Source of the DNA: 79-D21 sp964521575
Lineage (GTDB): Bacteria; Synergistota; Synergistia; Synergistales; 79-D21
Length of the DNA stretch: 64,000 nucleotides
Direction of reading: 5' to 3'
Assembly (NCBI GenBank): GCA_964521575.1
Contig: CAZFSR010000004.1
Location: 62,001-126,000, forward strand
The notes beneath the pieces are model-generated. The model was not told the origin of the DNA. It saw only the letters and a list, made by a program, of their open reading frames with translations, and made no database searches. Numbering within the stretch: position 1 is the first letter of the stretch; each line of letters opens with the position of its first letter. Of the stretch, positions 39,725 through 48,317 are shown piece after piece. The translations under genes were made by a program, and so were the position numbers.

Positions 39725-40534
39725 TTACCCGTTTCCCAGCCTCAGGATTCGTGTATCCAGCTTTTGCCGATATCGTCCGGGGCATTGAATGGATTCGCTC
39801 AATGCGGGCAAGGCCCAGGGGAAATGGCGCCGGTATAACGCTCGCAGCCGTTGCACCACCGCCGGGTAGGGGTTGAGGTGGTCAACCTGCACTTCGTTGA
39901 TCCCTGCCTCGCGAAGCGCACTGTAAAGGGAACCCAGGGACGCCTCCGAATCGGTCAATCCCGGCAACAGTGGAGCGATGAAAACCCACACGCGAATCCC
40001 CGAGGATTGCAAATCCCGTGCGGCTGCCAGCCTGAGTTCCGGAGGAGAAGCACCGGGCTCTATGATTCCCGAGACCGCCCTATCCATGGTGGTGATCGTG
40101 AACCCCACTTCACAGGACCGCAACCGGCTCAGAATCGAAATATCCCGGCGGACCATGGCCGACTTGGTGAGGACATGGACACCCAGCAGCCGGTAATCGG
40201 CCAGGATCTCCAGGCTGGAACGGGTAAGCCCATAATCCGCCTCCGCCGGCTGGTAGGCATCGGTCACCGTCCCAAGCAGGACTTTTCCTTCCGGCTTTTT
40301 CCTGCAAGCCTGCAGCTGCCGGGCCAATACGGCCGCAAAGTTCACCTTGACATCCAGGAATTCTCCCCATTCTTCCTCATGATCCCTGAAACGGCTCATG
40401 AACGATGCATAGCAGTAAACACAGGCGTGGGCGCATCCGACATAGGGATTCAGGCAATAATCATAGCCCGGGATGCCGGTCCTGTTCAACGCGGTCTTGC
40501 ACTGGACCTCTCTTAAAACCAGCGGTGCGTTCAT
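39725..40534 (-). CDS. SPL-family radical SAM protein
   Basis: A 269-residue radical SAM protein of the spore-photoproduct-lyase-like group. The cluster motif CAHACVYCYA (CxxxCxxC) follows YDYCLNPYVG near residue 27, as in this family, and GTVTDAYQPAEADYGLTRSS and FTITTMDRAV are characteristic. Members without the SPL-specific cysteine have unknown reactions, often proposed in DNA repair or tRNA and protein modification. It binds one [4Fe-4S] cluster and uses SAM radical chemistry. Confidence 0.87.
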   Translation of the reverse strand: MNAPLVLREVQCKTALNRTGIPGYDYCLNPYVGCAHACVYCYASFMSRFRDHEEEWGEFLDVKVNFAAVLARQLQACRKKPEGKVLLGTVTDAYQPAEADYGLTRSSLEILADYRLLGVHVLTKSAMVRRDISILSRLRSCEVGFTITTMDRAVSGIIEPGASPPELRLAAARDLQSSGIRVWVFIAPLLPGLTDSEASLGSLYSALREAGINEVQVDHLNPYPAVVQRLRALYRRHFPWALPALSESIQCPGRYRQKLDTRILRLGNG

Positions 40535-40727
40535 TTCCCCTCCCCCGTTTCCACAGGCTCCATTGGCAGGTTATTTCAATCCCGATCAAGTATGAACCCG
40601 CTTGCCGCTCCTCCGGATATCGTGGAAAATCCGTTGGATTAAAAGCTTCCGTTTAGTAAAGCTTTATACTATCATTTAGAAAGAATGCAAGACCCATCGA
40701 TCTCTGTCTGTTCGAAGGAGGGCTGCC

Positions 40728-41996
40728 ATGATCACGTCCGGGCAAAAGACCCTTGCGATTGTCTGCGGTGGTGGGCCCGCGCCGGGCATCAACAGCGTCA
40801 TCAGCTCGGTGACCATCGAGGCAAAGAAATCGGGCTGGGAAGTCTACGGGATTTACGATGGCTTCGCGAACCTTGGAAAGGGCGAAAAGGTGATCACCCC
40901 CCTCACGATCGACATGGTCAGCCGGATCTATTCCGACGGGGGAAGCATCCTAAGGGTGTCGAGGTTCAACCCCACCAAGGACGAGGACTCTTTGCGGAAC
41001 GTCGTGGACACGCTCATCGAGCTGGGGGTGACCCATCTCGTCACGATCGGGGGCGACGACACGGCCTACGCGGCCTCCCGCGTGGCCGACTACGCCAAGA
41101 ACAACCGCGGGCTCACGATCAGTTTCGTCCACGTTCCCAAAACCATCGACAACGACTTGCCTCTGCCCGGCGGTATCCCCACGTTCGGCTTCGAATCGGC
41201 GCGGTCCCTCGGGTCCCAGATCGTCTCGAACCTCATGGTCGACGCAAAGACCACGGGAAGGTGGTTTCTTGTCGTTGCCATGGGACGGGTGGCCGGTCAT
41301 CTCGCCCTCGGCATCGGCAAGAGCGCAGGAGCCACACTGACACTTATCCCCGAGGAATTCCCATCCAACAGGAAAATCCCCCTGTCCCTGGTCGTGGATA
41401 TCCTGACGGGATCCATTGTCAAAAGGTTGGCCTCCGGAAGAAATTACGGGGTTGCCGTCGTTGCGGAGGGCCTGATCGAAAAAATCCGAATCGAGGACCT
41501 CGAGGCCGCGGATTGCCTGGAATGCGACGATCATGGGCACATCCGCTATGCGGAAATCAATTTCTCCGATGTTCTCAAGAAAGAGTTGCTGGCGAACCTC
41601 AACACACTCGGGATCAAGATGACGATCAACAACAAGGAGGTCGGCTACGAAGTCCGGTGCGCGCCTCCCAACGCCTTCGATATCGAATACACGCGCAACC
41701 TCGGTTATGCCGCCATTGAATTCCTGAGAAACGGCGGGACGAATGCCATGATCACGATCCAGAACGACCGGATCGTCCCGATTCCTTTTGCCGAGATCAT
41801 GGACCCTGCGACGAAAAAGACCCAGATCCGGATGGTGAACACGGATTCAATCCAGTACCGGATTGCAAGGGAATACATGATAAGGCTGGAAAAACGGGAT
41901 TTCGAACCGGGGATCGAGTTCGAGAAGCTGGCCGTCGCGGCCGGGCTTTCTCCCGAGGAATTCAGGAAGCGGTTCCGGTATGTGACGGACTTCTAG
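40728..41996 (+). CDS. pfp: Pyrophosphate-dependent 6-phosphofructokinase
   Basis: A 422-residue phosphofructokinase. CGGGPAPGINSVI near residue 13 starts the nucleotide-type site. IGGDDT at residues about 107-112 has the Asp, in place of the Gly of ATP-dependent enzymes, and VPKTIDND near 136-143 has the Lys, that together mark PPi specificity. It interconverts fructose-6-phosphate and fructose-1,6-bisphosphate reversibly, saving ATP in anaerobic glycolysis or gluconeogenesis. GGAGG precedes ATG 40728. It ends 24 nt from the convergent CoA transferase gene. Confidence 0.9.
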   Translation: MITSGQKTLAIVCGGGPAPGINSVISSVTIEAKKSGWEVYGIYDGFANLGKGEKVITPLTIDMVSRIYSDGGSILRVSRFNPTKDEDSLRNVVDTLIELGVTHLVTIGGDDTAYAASRVADYAKNNRGLTISFVHVPKTIDNDLPLPGGIPTFGFESARSLGSQIVSNLMVDAKTTGRWFLVVAMGRVAGHLALGIGKSAGATLTLIPEEFPSNRKIPLSLVVDILTGSIVKRLASGRNYGVAVVAEGLIEKIRIEDLEAADCLECDDHGHIRYAEINFSDVLKKELLANLNTLGIKMTINNKEVGYEVRCAPPNAFDIEYTRNLGYAAIEFLRNGGTNAMITIQNDRIVPIPFAEIMDPATKKTQIRMVNTDSIQYRIAREYMIRLEKRDFEPGIEFEKLAVAAGLSPEEFRKRFRYVTDF

Positions 41997-42020
41997 ACGC
42001 GGAACAGGCTTCCCCGCTCG

Positions 42021-43361
42021 CTACGGGATCCGGTTCGTCTTCCTCCATATCCCCATCTCCTCGGCACACCGGACCAGGTGATCCCGGAAACTCGGGTGGC
42101 TGATCCCGATGATTCTTTCTGCCTTCTCCCAGGTGGATCGGCCAGCGAGGTCCGCCTTCCCCCATTCCGTGACAAGGATGTGCGTCTGTGTGCGGGGATC
42201 GGTAACCACGCTCCCTTCCCTCATGGCCGGCAGGATCCGGGAGACGATCTGCCCTGTCTTGTCGGTGTAGGTCGAGGGGAAGCAGATAAAGCTCTTTCCG
42301 CCCCGCGATAGGTAGGCACCGGTTACGAAGTCCAGCTGGCCTCCCGTTCCGCTGATATGGCGGATGCCGGAGCACTCGGAACACACCTGTCCGTAAAGGT
42401 CGGCTTCGATGCAGCTGTTGATGCTGATGAGGGAATCCAGCTGGGCCATGACGCGCGGATCGTTTGTGTAGTCGACGGGGTAAGACGCCAGGCCGGGGTT
42501 CTCGTTCACCCATTCGTAAAGGTCCCGGGTGCCGACGCAGAAGGTCCAGGTTCCCTTTAAACGGTCGATCCCCTTTCTCCGGTTCGTCAGTTTTCCCTTG
42601 CTGTGCAGAACCAGGTAGGCATCGACCAGCATTTCGGTATGCATCCCCAGGTCACGGAGGCCGGAGTCCGCCACGAGGCTTCCGACAGCGTTGGGGAGTC
42701 CGCCGATTCCAAGCTGGATCGTGGCTCCATCGGGTATTTCCTCCACGATATGCGCGGCGATCCGGCGGTCCAGGTTGCTGGGTTCCGCGGGGCGCATTTC
42801 CACAGGCGGCCGGTTCCCCGCTTCGACGACGGCATCCACTTCCGAGATGTGGATGCCTTCCTCACGCCCTCCAAGGGCCCTCGGGAGTCCCTCGTTCACT
42901 TCCAGGATGACGTACCGTGCCGTTTCGCAGATCGCCCTTGAAGCCGAGTTCGTCAGTGAAAAATTGAACCATCCATGCCTGTCCATCGGTGCAACCTGCA
43001 GCATGGCAACATCCACTTCGAGGCTTTTACGGTAAAAATTCGGCTTATTGCGGTAAATCATGGGGATGTAGTTGCAGATCCCGGCATCGTGAAGCCTTCT
43101 CTCGTAGCCGCTGAAATGCCAGCTCGAATAACACACGCTCTCCCTGCCAGGGTCGGCCTCCACGGTTTTCACGGGCCTCAGGGCCAACGCCCCCCTGATT
43201 TTCAGGTCCGACAAATCAGAAACACGATGGGAAAGGGCCTCGTCCAGGAGGTCGGGCATGGAAAGCCCGAAACCGAAATCCAGCCAGTCCCCGCTCTTTA
43301 CCGCTCGTACCGCTTCCTCCGGGCTTCTCAGTTTCTGCGCATACTCCTGCAGCACTCCCAT
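42021..43361 (-). CDS. Acetyl-CoA hydrolase/transferase family (4-hydroxybutyrate/butyryl-CoA:acetate CoA-transferase-like)
   Basis: A 446-residue class I CoA-transferase of the Cat1/4-hydroxybutyrate type. YIPMIYRNKPNFYRKSLEVD, PNAVGSLVADSGLRDLG, EMLVDAYLVLHSKG and ISGTGGQLDFVTGAYLSRGG (the G-x-G oxyanion loop) are characteristic. Such enzymes swap CoA between acetate and short-chain acids during amino-acid fermentation. ATG 43361 is chosen (GGGGG 8 nt before it) over GTG 43370. A palindromic operator-like site lies directly upstream. The exact acyl substrate is not readable. Confidence 0.87.
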   Translation of the reverse strand: MGVLQEYAQKLRSPEEAVRAVKSGDWLDFGFGLSMPDLLDEALSHRVSDLSDLKIRGALALRPVKTVEADPGRESVCYSSWHFSGYERRLHDAGICNYIPMIYRNKPNFYRKSLEVDVAMLQVAPMDRHGWFNFSLTNSASRAICETARYVILEVNEGLPRALGGREEGIHISEVDAVVEAGNRPPVEMRPAEPSNLDRRIAAHIVEEIPDGATIQLGIGGLPNAVGSLVADSGLRDLGMHTEMLVDAYLVLHSKGKLTNRRKGIDRLKGTWTFCVGTRDLYEWVNENPGLASYPVDYTNDPRVMAQLDSLISINSCIEADLYGQVCSECSGIRHISGTGGQLDFVTGAYLSRGGKSFICFPSTYTDKTGQIVSRILPAMREGSVVTDPRTQTHILVTEWGKADLAGRSTWEKAERIIGISHPSFRDHLVRCAEEMGIWRKTNRIP

Positions 43362-43373
43362 TCTCGGCACCCC

Positions 43374-43402
43374 CTATTGATTCAATAGTAGGGTCAATTA
43401 TA
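43374..43402 (-). promoter_or_regulatory. TATAAT box with 7-1-7 palindromic operator before the CoA transferase
   Basis: Minus-strand TATAAT (43402-43397) is followed at about +1 by CTATTGATTCAATAG (43374-43388), a perfect 7-bp inverted repeat around one T. It ends 12 nt before the start codon. The placement suits a repressor that blocks transcription initiation, for example a GntR-type dimer. No clear -35. Confidence 0.5.
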
Positions 43403-43460
43403 AACAAAATTATCCATTTTGGTAGTGCTTCATCCCAAGAACCAACTTTGCCTCGTTGAC

Positions 43461-44720
43461 TCACCGGGAGCACTTCATACTGCAGCATGCCTGGGCTTTC
43501 CTGTACATGGCGATATCGTTGCGATCCGCCTCGAAGTCCACATCCTCCCAGGTGATCTTACCGTCCTTCCGAATGTCCCTCTTCAGGATCATTCCCTCGG
43601 CCAGGCAGATCGGTACGCCCCTCCCTTCGTCCTGCAAGGTCGATTCGATCAAGCCATAACACGAAAAACCCCCTATGCCGTCTAACTGCGCTCCTTTCCC
43701 GAGGTCCGTTTTCGCATAGGCGTTCACGTTTGTCCGGAAACCGCAGGCAGGAGCCAGTAGGGGCTTTTTCAAGAGTGCCGTCTCCAGGATCGTCTTCCCG
43801 ACCTCGACATGGCAGAGATGGTACGGCCGATAAAACAGGTAAAATGGCCCCTCGCCCATCTTGTAATAATTCATCATGAACCTTTGGTACTCGTTCTCGC
43901 AATAACCGACGACAAATACTCCGCCGCCCGGTTCTGCTCCCAGGATGTAATCCACGACCCCCTGCCTTCTTTCCCATAACTTCCGGAAGTCGAAGGCTTC
44001 GAGAACCTCCCTGACTTCCGAGAGGCGGGGGCCGGTCATGCCGGCAGTCGAGACATCGAGCCCAAGGGCATTGGCAAGAAGGGCCATCTCGATGCACAAC
44101 TTGGTCCCATCCGTGTAGGCCGTTGTCATTCGGCAATCCAGCCTTCGCTTTTCAGCCTCGCGAGCGATGCTGTGAGGATTGGCCCTCCGATCCAGGAATC
44201 CCTTGATGTTTCCGGCCATGACAAGGTCGAATCCCCAAAGCCGGATGTCGTCTACAATCCGCTTGATGACGCCGTGCTGGTCGCCGTCGCAACTGGTGTA
44301 GACAACACCATTTCTCTTTGCCAGTTCCAGGAAATAAGGCCCAAAGATGAGGTCGGCTTCGGCGTTCATCATGATGACGTCTTTTCCGCTCTTCAAAGCC
44401 AGTTCGCAAAAGCGCCCCGCTTCCGAAACCGCGCTCGTCGCGTCAATAAAGATATCGACATCCGGGGATTCGGCCAGCAGGCAGGCGTCTTCCGACACCG
44501 CCATCCCGTCTTTGCACTGGGTCCCCCCCACATCGGAAGGCCACCCGATGGGGATCGGCTCAAAACCAAGCCAGGCGGCGACCTCGATCGCCTTTTCGAT
44601 CCTTGTGTCAGCCAGGGCAACACATCGGACTCCCTCGGTGAATTGGCATTGATAGGCGATCCCCTTGCCCATCGCTCCGGCACCGGCGATGGCCACCCTG
44701 ATCGTTCCCGGCTTTTTCAT
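43461..44720 (-). CDS. Homoserine-dehydrogenase-like NAD(P) oxidoreductase with SAF-type C-terminus
   Basis: A 419-residue protein. IRVAIAGAGAMGKGIAYQCQ is an N-terminal Rossmann fold, then VDIFIDATSAVSEAGRF and VIMMNAEADLIFGPYF resemble homoserine dehydrogenase and SAF-domain oxidoreductases. C-terminal LLAPACGFRTNVNAYAKTDL and GMILKRDIRKDGKITWEDV suggest the SAF-like part. Members act in sugar-acid or amino-acid catabolism; the reaction here is unknown. It lies upstream of the CoA transferase on the same strand (99-nt gap with its own promoter-like site). GGAGG lies 11 nt before ATG 44720. Confidence 0.75.
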   Translation of the reverse strand: MKKPGTIRVAIAGAGAMGKGIAYQCQFTEGVRCVALADTRIEKAIEVAAWLGFEPIPIGWPSDVGGTQCKDGMAVSEDACLLAESPDVDIFIDATSAVSEAGRFCELALKSGKDVIMMNAEADLIFGPYFLELAKRNGVVYTSCDGDQHGVIKRIVDDIRLWGFDLVMAGNIKGFLDRRANPHSIAREAEKRRLDCRMTTAYTDGTKLCIEMALLANALGLDVSTAGMTGPRLSEVREVLEAFDFRKLWERRQGVVDYILGAEPGGGVFVVGYCENEYQRFMMNYYKMGEGPFYLFYRPYHLCHVEVGKTILETALLKKPLLAPACGFRTNVNAYAKTDLGKGAQLDGIGGFSCYGLIESTLQDEGRGVPICLAEGMILKRDIRKDGKITWEDVDFEADRNDIAMYRKAQACCSMKCSR

Positions 44721-44816
44721 TTGATGTCTTTCCTCCTTTTCGCTATCCTCATGGTTAGTTTATTTTCTCTCGATCCTAAACATTCGAAAAGAAGAAGTCC
44801 GAGGAGGATGCGCGCG

Positions 44817-45803
44817 GTGAATGAACTGGCCTCCGTCATCGTGTTCACCTACAACCAGGAAGACCTGATCGAAGATACCCTGAACTCGACCCTTCACCAG
44901 GGCTATCGGCCGATGGAACTCGTCGTTTGCGATGACGCCTCCGGGGACAATACGGGTGCGGTTTGCAGGCGCTGGCTTGAAACACGGCAAGATGCTTTCG
45001 AACGGGTTGTCTATTGCCGGAATGAAACCAACCTTGGAACCACGCGGAACATCATGAAGGGAATTTCCCTCTCCACGGGAAACCTCATCAAGCTGCTGGG
45101 AGGAGATGACCTCCTGGCGCCCGAAGCGATCAAAAATGGCATCCGCTTTCACCTGGAATCCCCTGAATCGGTCCTCTTTGGAAACGTCATCGGGTTTCAT
45201 TGGACCGGGAAGGACTTCCTGGTCAAGGAAACGGAACCGGGGCTTCACACACGCAGGCTCCTCTCTCTTCCTCCCCGCAGGCAATTCGGCATCCTATCGA
45301 TTTGCAGCAGCATCCCCACCCCGGGAGCCTTCTACCCTCGGTCCTTTTTCGACCGAATTTCCAAGGGGTTGGCGATGACGACGCATATCCCCGACTGGCC
45401 ACGGTGGCTGGAGGCGACCAGCCTCGGAATCCCCCTCCTTTACCGGGATTTCGACGCGGTGTATTACCGCAGGCACACTCACGGGCACAAGGATTCGGCC
45501 TACCGGGCAAAATGCATCCGTGACGTCCTGCATTGCATCGATAGCCAGATCAAACAGAACGAGTCCCTGCTGACCCGGCTTCAAAAAGCGGGGGTGTGGG
45601 CAAATTGTAAAAAACACGAGAAACTTGCGGAAGGAAGGGATTTCGAAGCCTCTTTTTTCAACGGTATTCTCAACCTGGTCAAGCACGGGGTCCGTTTCAA
45701 CCTATACTTTCCTCTCGCGGGCGACAGGCCTGCGACGCTTCCCGACACTCCGCTCAAGCTTCCTTTCGAGCTAAGGAGGCCCTCCCTTGAACAGGAAGGA
45801 TAA
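44817..45803 (+). CDS. Family 2 glycosyltransferase
   Basis: A 328-residue GT-A glycosyltransferase. It opens with ASVIVFTYNQEDLIEDTLNS, then VVCDDASGDNTGAV and IKLLGGDDLLAPEAI (the metal-binding DD). There are no transmembrane segments. GTG 44817 is 9 nt after GAGGAGG; the long upstream open frame from 44172 is antisense to the oxidoreductase gene. Its last 17 nt overlap rfbB, so it heads a dTDP-sugar operon and probably uses the sugar made by the next genes for surface polysaccharide. Confidence 0.85.
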   Translation: MNELASVIVFTYNQEDLIEDTLNSTLHQGYRPMELVVCDDASGDNTGAVCRRWLETRQDAFERVVYCRNETNLGTTRNIMKGISLSTGNLIKLLGGDDLLAPEAIKNGIRFHLESPESVLFGNVIGFHWTGKDFLVKETEPGLHTRRLLSLPPRRQFGILSICSSIPTPGAFYPRSFFDRISKGLAMTTHIPDWPRWLEATSLGIPLLYRDFDAVYYRRHTHGHKDSAYRAKCIRDVLHCIDSQIKQNESLLTRLQKAGVWANCKKHEKLAEGRDFEASFFNGILNLVKHGVRFNLYFPLAGDRPATLPDTPLKLPFELRRPSLEQEG

Positions 45804-46866
45804 ATCTCTTCTCGTCACGGGCGGATGCGGTTTCATCGGCAGTACCCTGGTTCGACTGGCGCTGGCCAGGGGATATGAGGTCCTTAACCTCGACAAGCTG
45901 ACCTATGCCGGAAGCCTCGCTTCAATAACGGATATCCGCTCTGATTCCTACTCCTTCCTCCGCGCGGACGTCTGCGACTTTCCCCTCGTTTCGGATGCCT
46001 TCAAGCGCTTCAAACCCTGCGGAGTGATTCACCTGGCTGCCGAATCCCACGTCGACCGATCCATCGACGAACCCGGCTCCTTCGTTCAAACCAATATCGT
46101 CGGGACCTATACCCTGCTGCAGTCTGCCCTGCAATATTGGACAGGTCTTGACGAAACCGGCCGGAAGGCCTTTCGTTTTCTCCACGTCTCCACGGACGAG
46201 GTTTTCGGCTCCCTTGGACCCGAGGGGATTTTCCAGGAATCCTCCCGTTACGATCCCCGTTCGCCTTATGCGGCATCCAAAGCCGCTTCAGACCACCTGG
46301 TCCGCGCCTACGGGCACACCTACGGGTTACCGGTTCTGGTCACAAATTGCAGCAACAACTACGGTCCCCGGCAATTTCCGGAAAAACTCATCCCGCTGGC
46401 CATCAACCGGGCCATCCGGGAAAAAACGATCCCCATCTACGGAGACGGGAGAAATGTCCGCGACTGGATCCACGTCGAGGACCACTGCGAAGCCCTCCTG
46501 CAGGTTCTGGAGAAAGGAAGGACGGGAGAAACCTACCTGATCGGCGGGCACGCGGAAAGATCGAACCTGGAGGTCATCCGGGAAACCTGCGTACTCTTGG
46601 ACGAATTGCACTCCCGTCCCAATGGCCTGCGCCACTTCGACCTGGTCGAGTTTGTCCCGGACCGCCCGGGCCACGATCGACGGTACGCAACGGACACCTC
46701 GAAAATCGAAACGGGAATCGGATGGCACCCGAAGAAGGAATTCCAGGCCGGCCTGCGGCAAACGGTGGAATGGTACCTTTCAAACCAGCCCTGGGTGGAA
46801 GAGATCCTCTCCGGCGTCCTTCCGCCGGAGAGGATCGGCCGAACGCAAGGGAAGGTGATCTCATGA
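45787..46866 (+). CDS. rfbB: dTDP-glucose 4,6-dehydratase
   Basis: A 359-residue extended SDR. TGGCGFIGSTLVRLAL binds NAD, HLAAESHVDRSIDEP and VSTDEVFGSLGP are RfbB signatures, and YAASKAASDHLVRAYGHTYG carries YxxxK. It converts dTDP-glucose to dTDP-4-keto-6-deoxyglucose. TTG 45787, 7 nt after AAGGAGG, is the start and overlaps the glycosyltransferase gene by 17 nt; the end overlaps rfbA by ATGA. Confidence 0.93.
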   Translation: MNRKDKSLLVTGGCGFIGSTLVRLALARGYEVLNLDKLTYAGSLASITDIRSDSYSFLRADVCDFPLVSDAFKRFKPCGVIHLAAESHVDRSIDEPGSFVQTNIVGTYTLLQSALQYWTGLDETGRKAFRFLHVSTDEVFGSLGPEGIFQESSRYDPRSPYAASKAASDHLVRAYGHTYGLPVLVTNCSNNYGPRQFPEKLIPLAINRAIREKTIPIYGDGRNVRDWIHVEDHCEALLQVLEKGRTGETYLIGGHAERSNLEVIRETCVLLDELHSRPNGLRHFDLVEFVPDRPGHDRRYATDTSKIETGIGWHPKKEFQAGLRQTVEWYLSNQPWVEEILSGVLPPERIGRTQGKVIS

Positions 46867-47759
46867 CCGGTAAAGGCATCATCCTGGCCGGGGGTTCGGG
46901 TACCCGGCTTTACCCGGCGACCGTCTCGACAAGCAAGCAACTTCTCCCCATCTACGACAAGCCGATGATCTATTACCCCTTGTCGGTGCTGATGCTTGCT
47001 GGAATTCGGAATATCCTGGTGATCACCACCCCGGGTGACCGGCAGGCCTACCGGCGTCTGCTGGAGGACGGCTCGCAATGGGGGATTTCCGTCTCCTATG
47101 GTGTCCAGCCTGAACCCGGCGGCCTGCCCCAGGCTTTCCTTGTCGGCGAGGATTTCATCGCAGGAGACCCCTGCGCGCTCATCCTGGGAGACAACCTCCT
47201 CTACGGGCAGGGGCTCACGGGCCTCCTCAGGCAAGCGGCTCTCCGGGACTCCGGGGCGACGGTCTTCGTATACCCGATGAAGGACGCCAGGCCTTACGGG
47301 GTCGTGGAGTTCGATTCGGAGGGCCGCGCCTGCTGCATCGAGGAAAAACCCGAAAAACCGCGGTCGAACTTCGCTATCGTTGGCCTTTATTTTTACGACG
47401 GAACGGTCGTCGAAAAAGCAGGAAGACTCCGTCCCTCGAGGCGCGGAGAACTCGAAATCTCGGAATTGAACCGGCTTTACCTCGAGGAAGGGACCTTGTC
47501 GGTGGAAAGGTTGGGGAGGGGATTCGCCTGGCTGGACGCCGGAACGCCCGACACGCTGCTGGAAGCCTCGAAGTTCGTTTTTACGATCCAGAACCGGCAA
47601 GGGCTCATGATCTCCTGTCCCGAGGAAATCGCCTGGAGGCGAGGCTTCATCGGGGATGACCGCTTGCTAGAGCTTGCCGGGCGCCTGAAAGGGGGCCCGT
47701 ACCGGGACTATCTCCTCAGCCTTATGGAGGGATCGCCGCATGAAGGCAACCGAACTTGA
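46863..47759 (+). CDS. rfbA: Glucose-1-phosphate thymidylyltransferase
   Basis: A 298-residue nucleotidyltransferase. GIILAGGSGTRLYPATVSTSKQ, with the catalytic G-x-G-T-R-L, and LLPIYDKPMIYYPLSVLMLAGI are typical of RfbA (about 290 residues). It makes dTDP-glucose from glucose-1-phosphate and dTTP. ATG 46863 sits in an ATGA overlap with rfbB; the open frame upstream from 46347 is a shadow of rfbB. It overlaps rfbC by 20 nt. Confidence 0.93.
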   Translation: MTGKGIILAGGSGTRLYPATVSTSKQLLPIYDKPMIYYPLSVLMLAGIRNILVITTPGDRQAYRRLLEDGSQWGISVSYGVQPEPGGLPQAFLVGEDFIAGDPCALILGDNLLYGQGLTGLLRQAALRDSGATVFVYPMKDARPYGVVEFDSEGRACCIEEKPEKPRSNFAIVGLYFYDGTVVEKAGRLRPSRRGELEISELNRLYLEEGTLSVERLGRGFAWLDAGTPDTLLEASKFVFTIQNRQGLMISCPEEIAWRRGFIGDDRLLELAGRLKGGPYRDYLLSLMEGSPHEGNRT

Positions 47760-48300
47760 CCTGAAGGGCCTTTGGCTGTTTCAACCAGAGATTTTCACGG
47801 ACGAACGCGGGGCTTTCATGGAGACCTGGAATGCCGGGAAATACCTTGGATTCGGAGTTCCTTCGTCCTTCGTGCAGGACAACCTTTCCAGGTCATCGAA
47901 GGGAACGTTGCGGGGGCTCCATTTCCAGAACCCCCGCTCCCAGGGAAAACTCGTTTGCGCCCTGAAAGGACAGGTTTGGGACGTCTCGGTCGATCTCCGC
48001 CTCGGCTCTCCGACATTCGGCATGTGGACAGCCGTAACCCTTGACGGCGAACTGGGAAACCAGCTCTATATCCCGCCGGGCTTTGCTCACGGTTTCTGCA
48101 CGCTCTCGGAGGAAGCCCTGTTTTTCTACAAGTGCACCGATTACTACTCTCCCCGGGATGAGCACGGAATCGCCTGGAACGACCCTTGCCTCGCGATCGA
48201 TTGGCCTGTCCGCGAACCGGTCCTGTCTCTAAAGGATCGAGGTTATCCTCAGCTCAGGGACCTCTCGGCCGGGGCTCTTTTCCTTTTGCAGCCTTCGTAG
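47740..48300 (+). CDS. rfbC: dTDP-4-dehydrorhamnose 3,5-epimerase
   Basis: A 186-residue cupin-fold epimerase. GTLRGLHFQNPRSQGKLVCA with the catalytic His, VWDVSVDLRLGSPTFG and YIPPGFAHGFCTLSEEALFFYKC are diagnostic. It epimerises C3 and C5 of dTDP-4-keto-6-deoxyglucose. ATG 47740 follows GGAGG. The last step enzyme of dTDP-L-rhamnose synthesis, rfbD, does not follow: the next gene is on the other strand. Confidence 0.92.
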   Translation: MKATELDLKGLWLFQPEIFTDERGAFMETWNAGKYLGFGVPSSFVQDNLSRSSKGTLRGLHFQNPRSQGKLVCALKGQVWDVSVDLRLGSPTFGMWTAVTLDGELGNQLYIPPGFAHGFCTLSEEALFFYKCTDYYSPRDEHGIAWNDPCLAIDWPVREPVLSLKDRGYPQLRDLSAGALFLLQPS

Positions 48301-48317
48301 GACTAACCGCCCCGGGA

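Noticed and set aside
39610..39876. Plus-strand open frames near 39570-39876
   Set aside because: They extend antisense into the SPL-type radical SAM gene and carry no recognisable domain.
44172..44816. Long extension of the GT2 gene
   Set aside because: It is antisense to the homoserine-dehydrogenase-like gene; the GT2 fold begins right after GTG 44817 with a good ribosome site.
46347..46862. Extension of rfbA
   Set aside because: It is another frame of rfbB, whose motifs are intact; ATGA at 46863 is the true junction.
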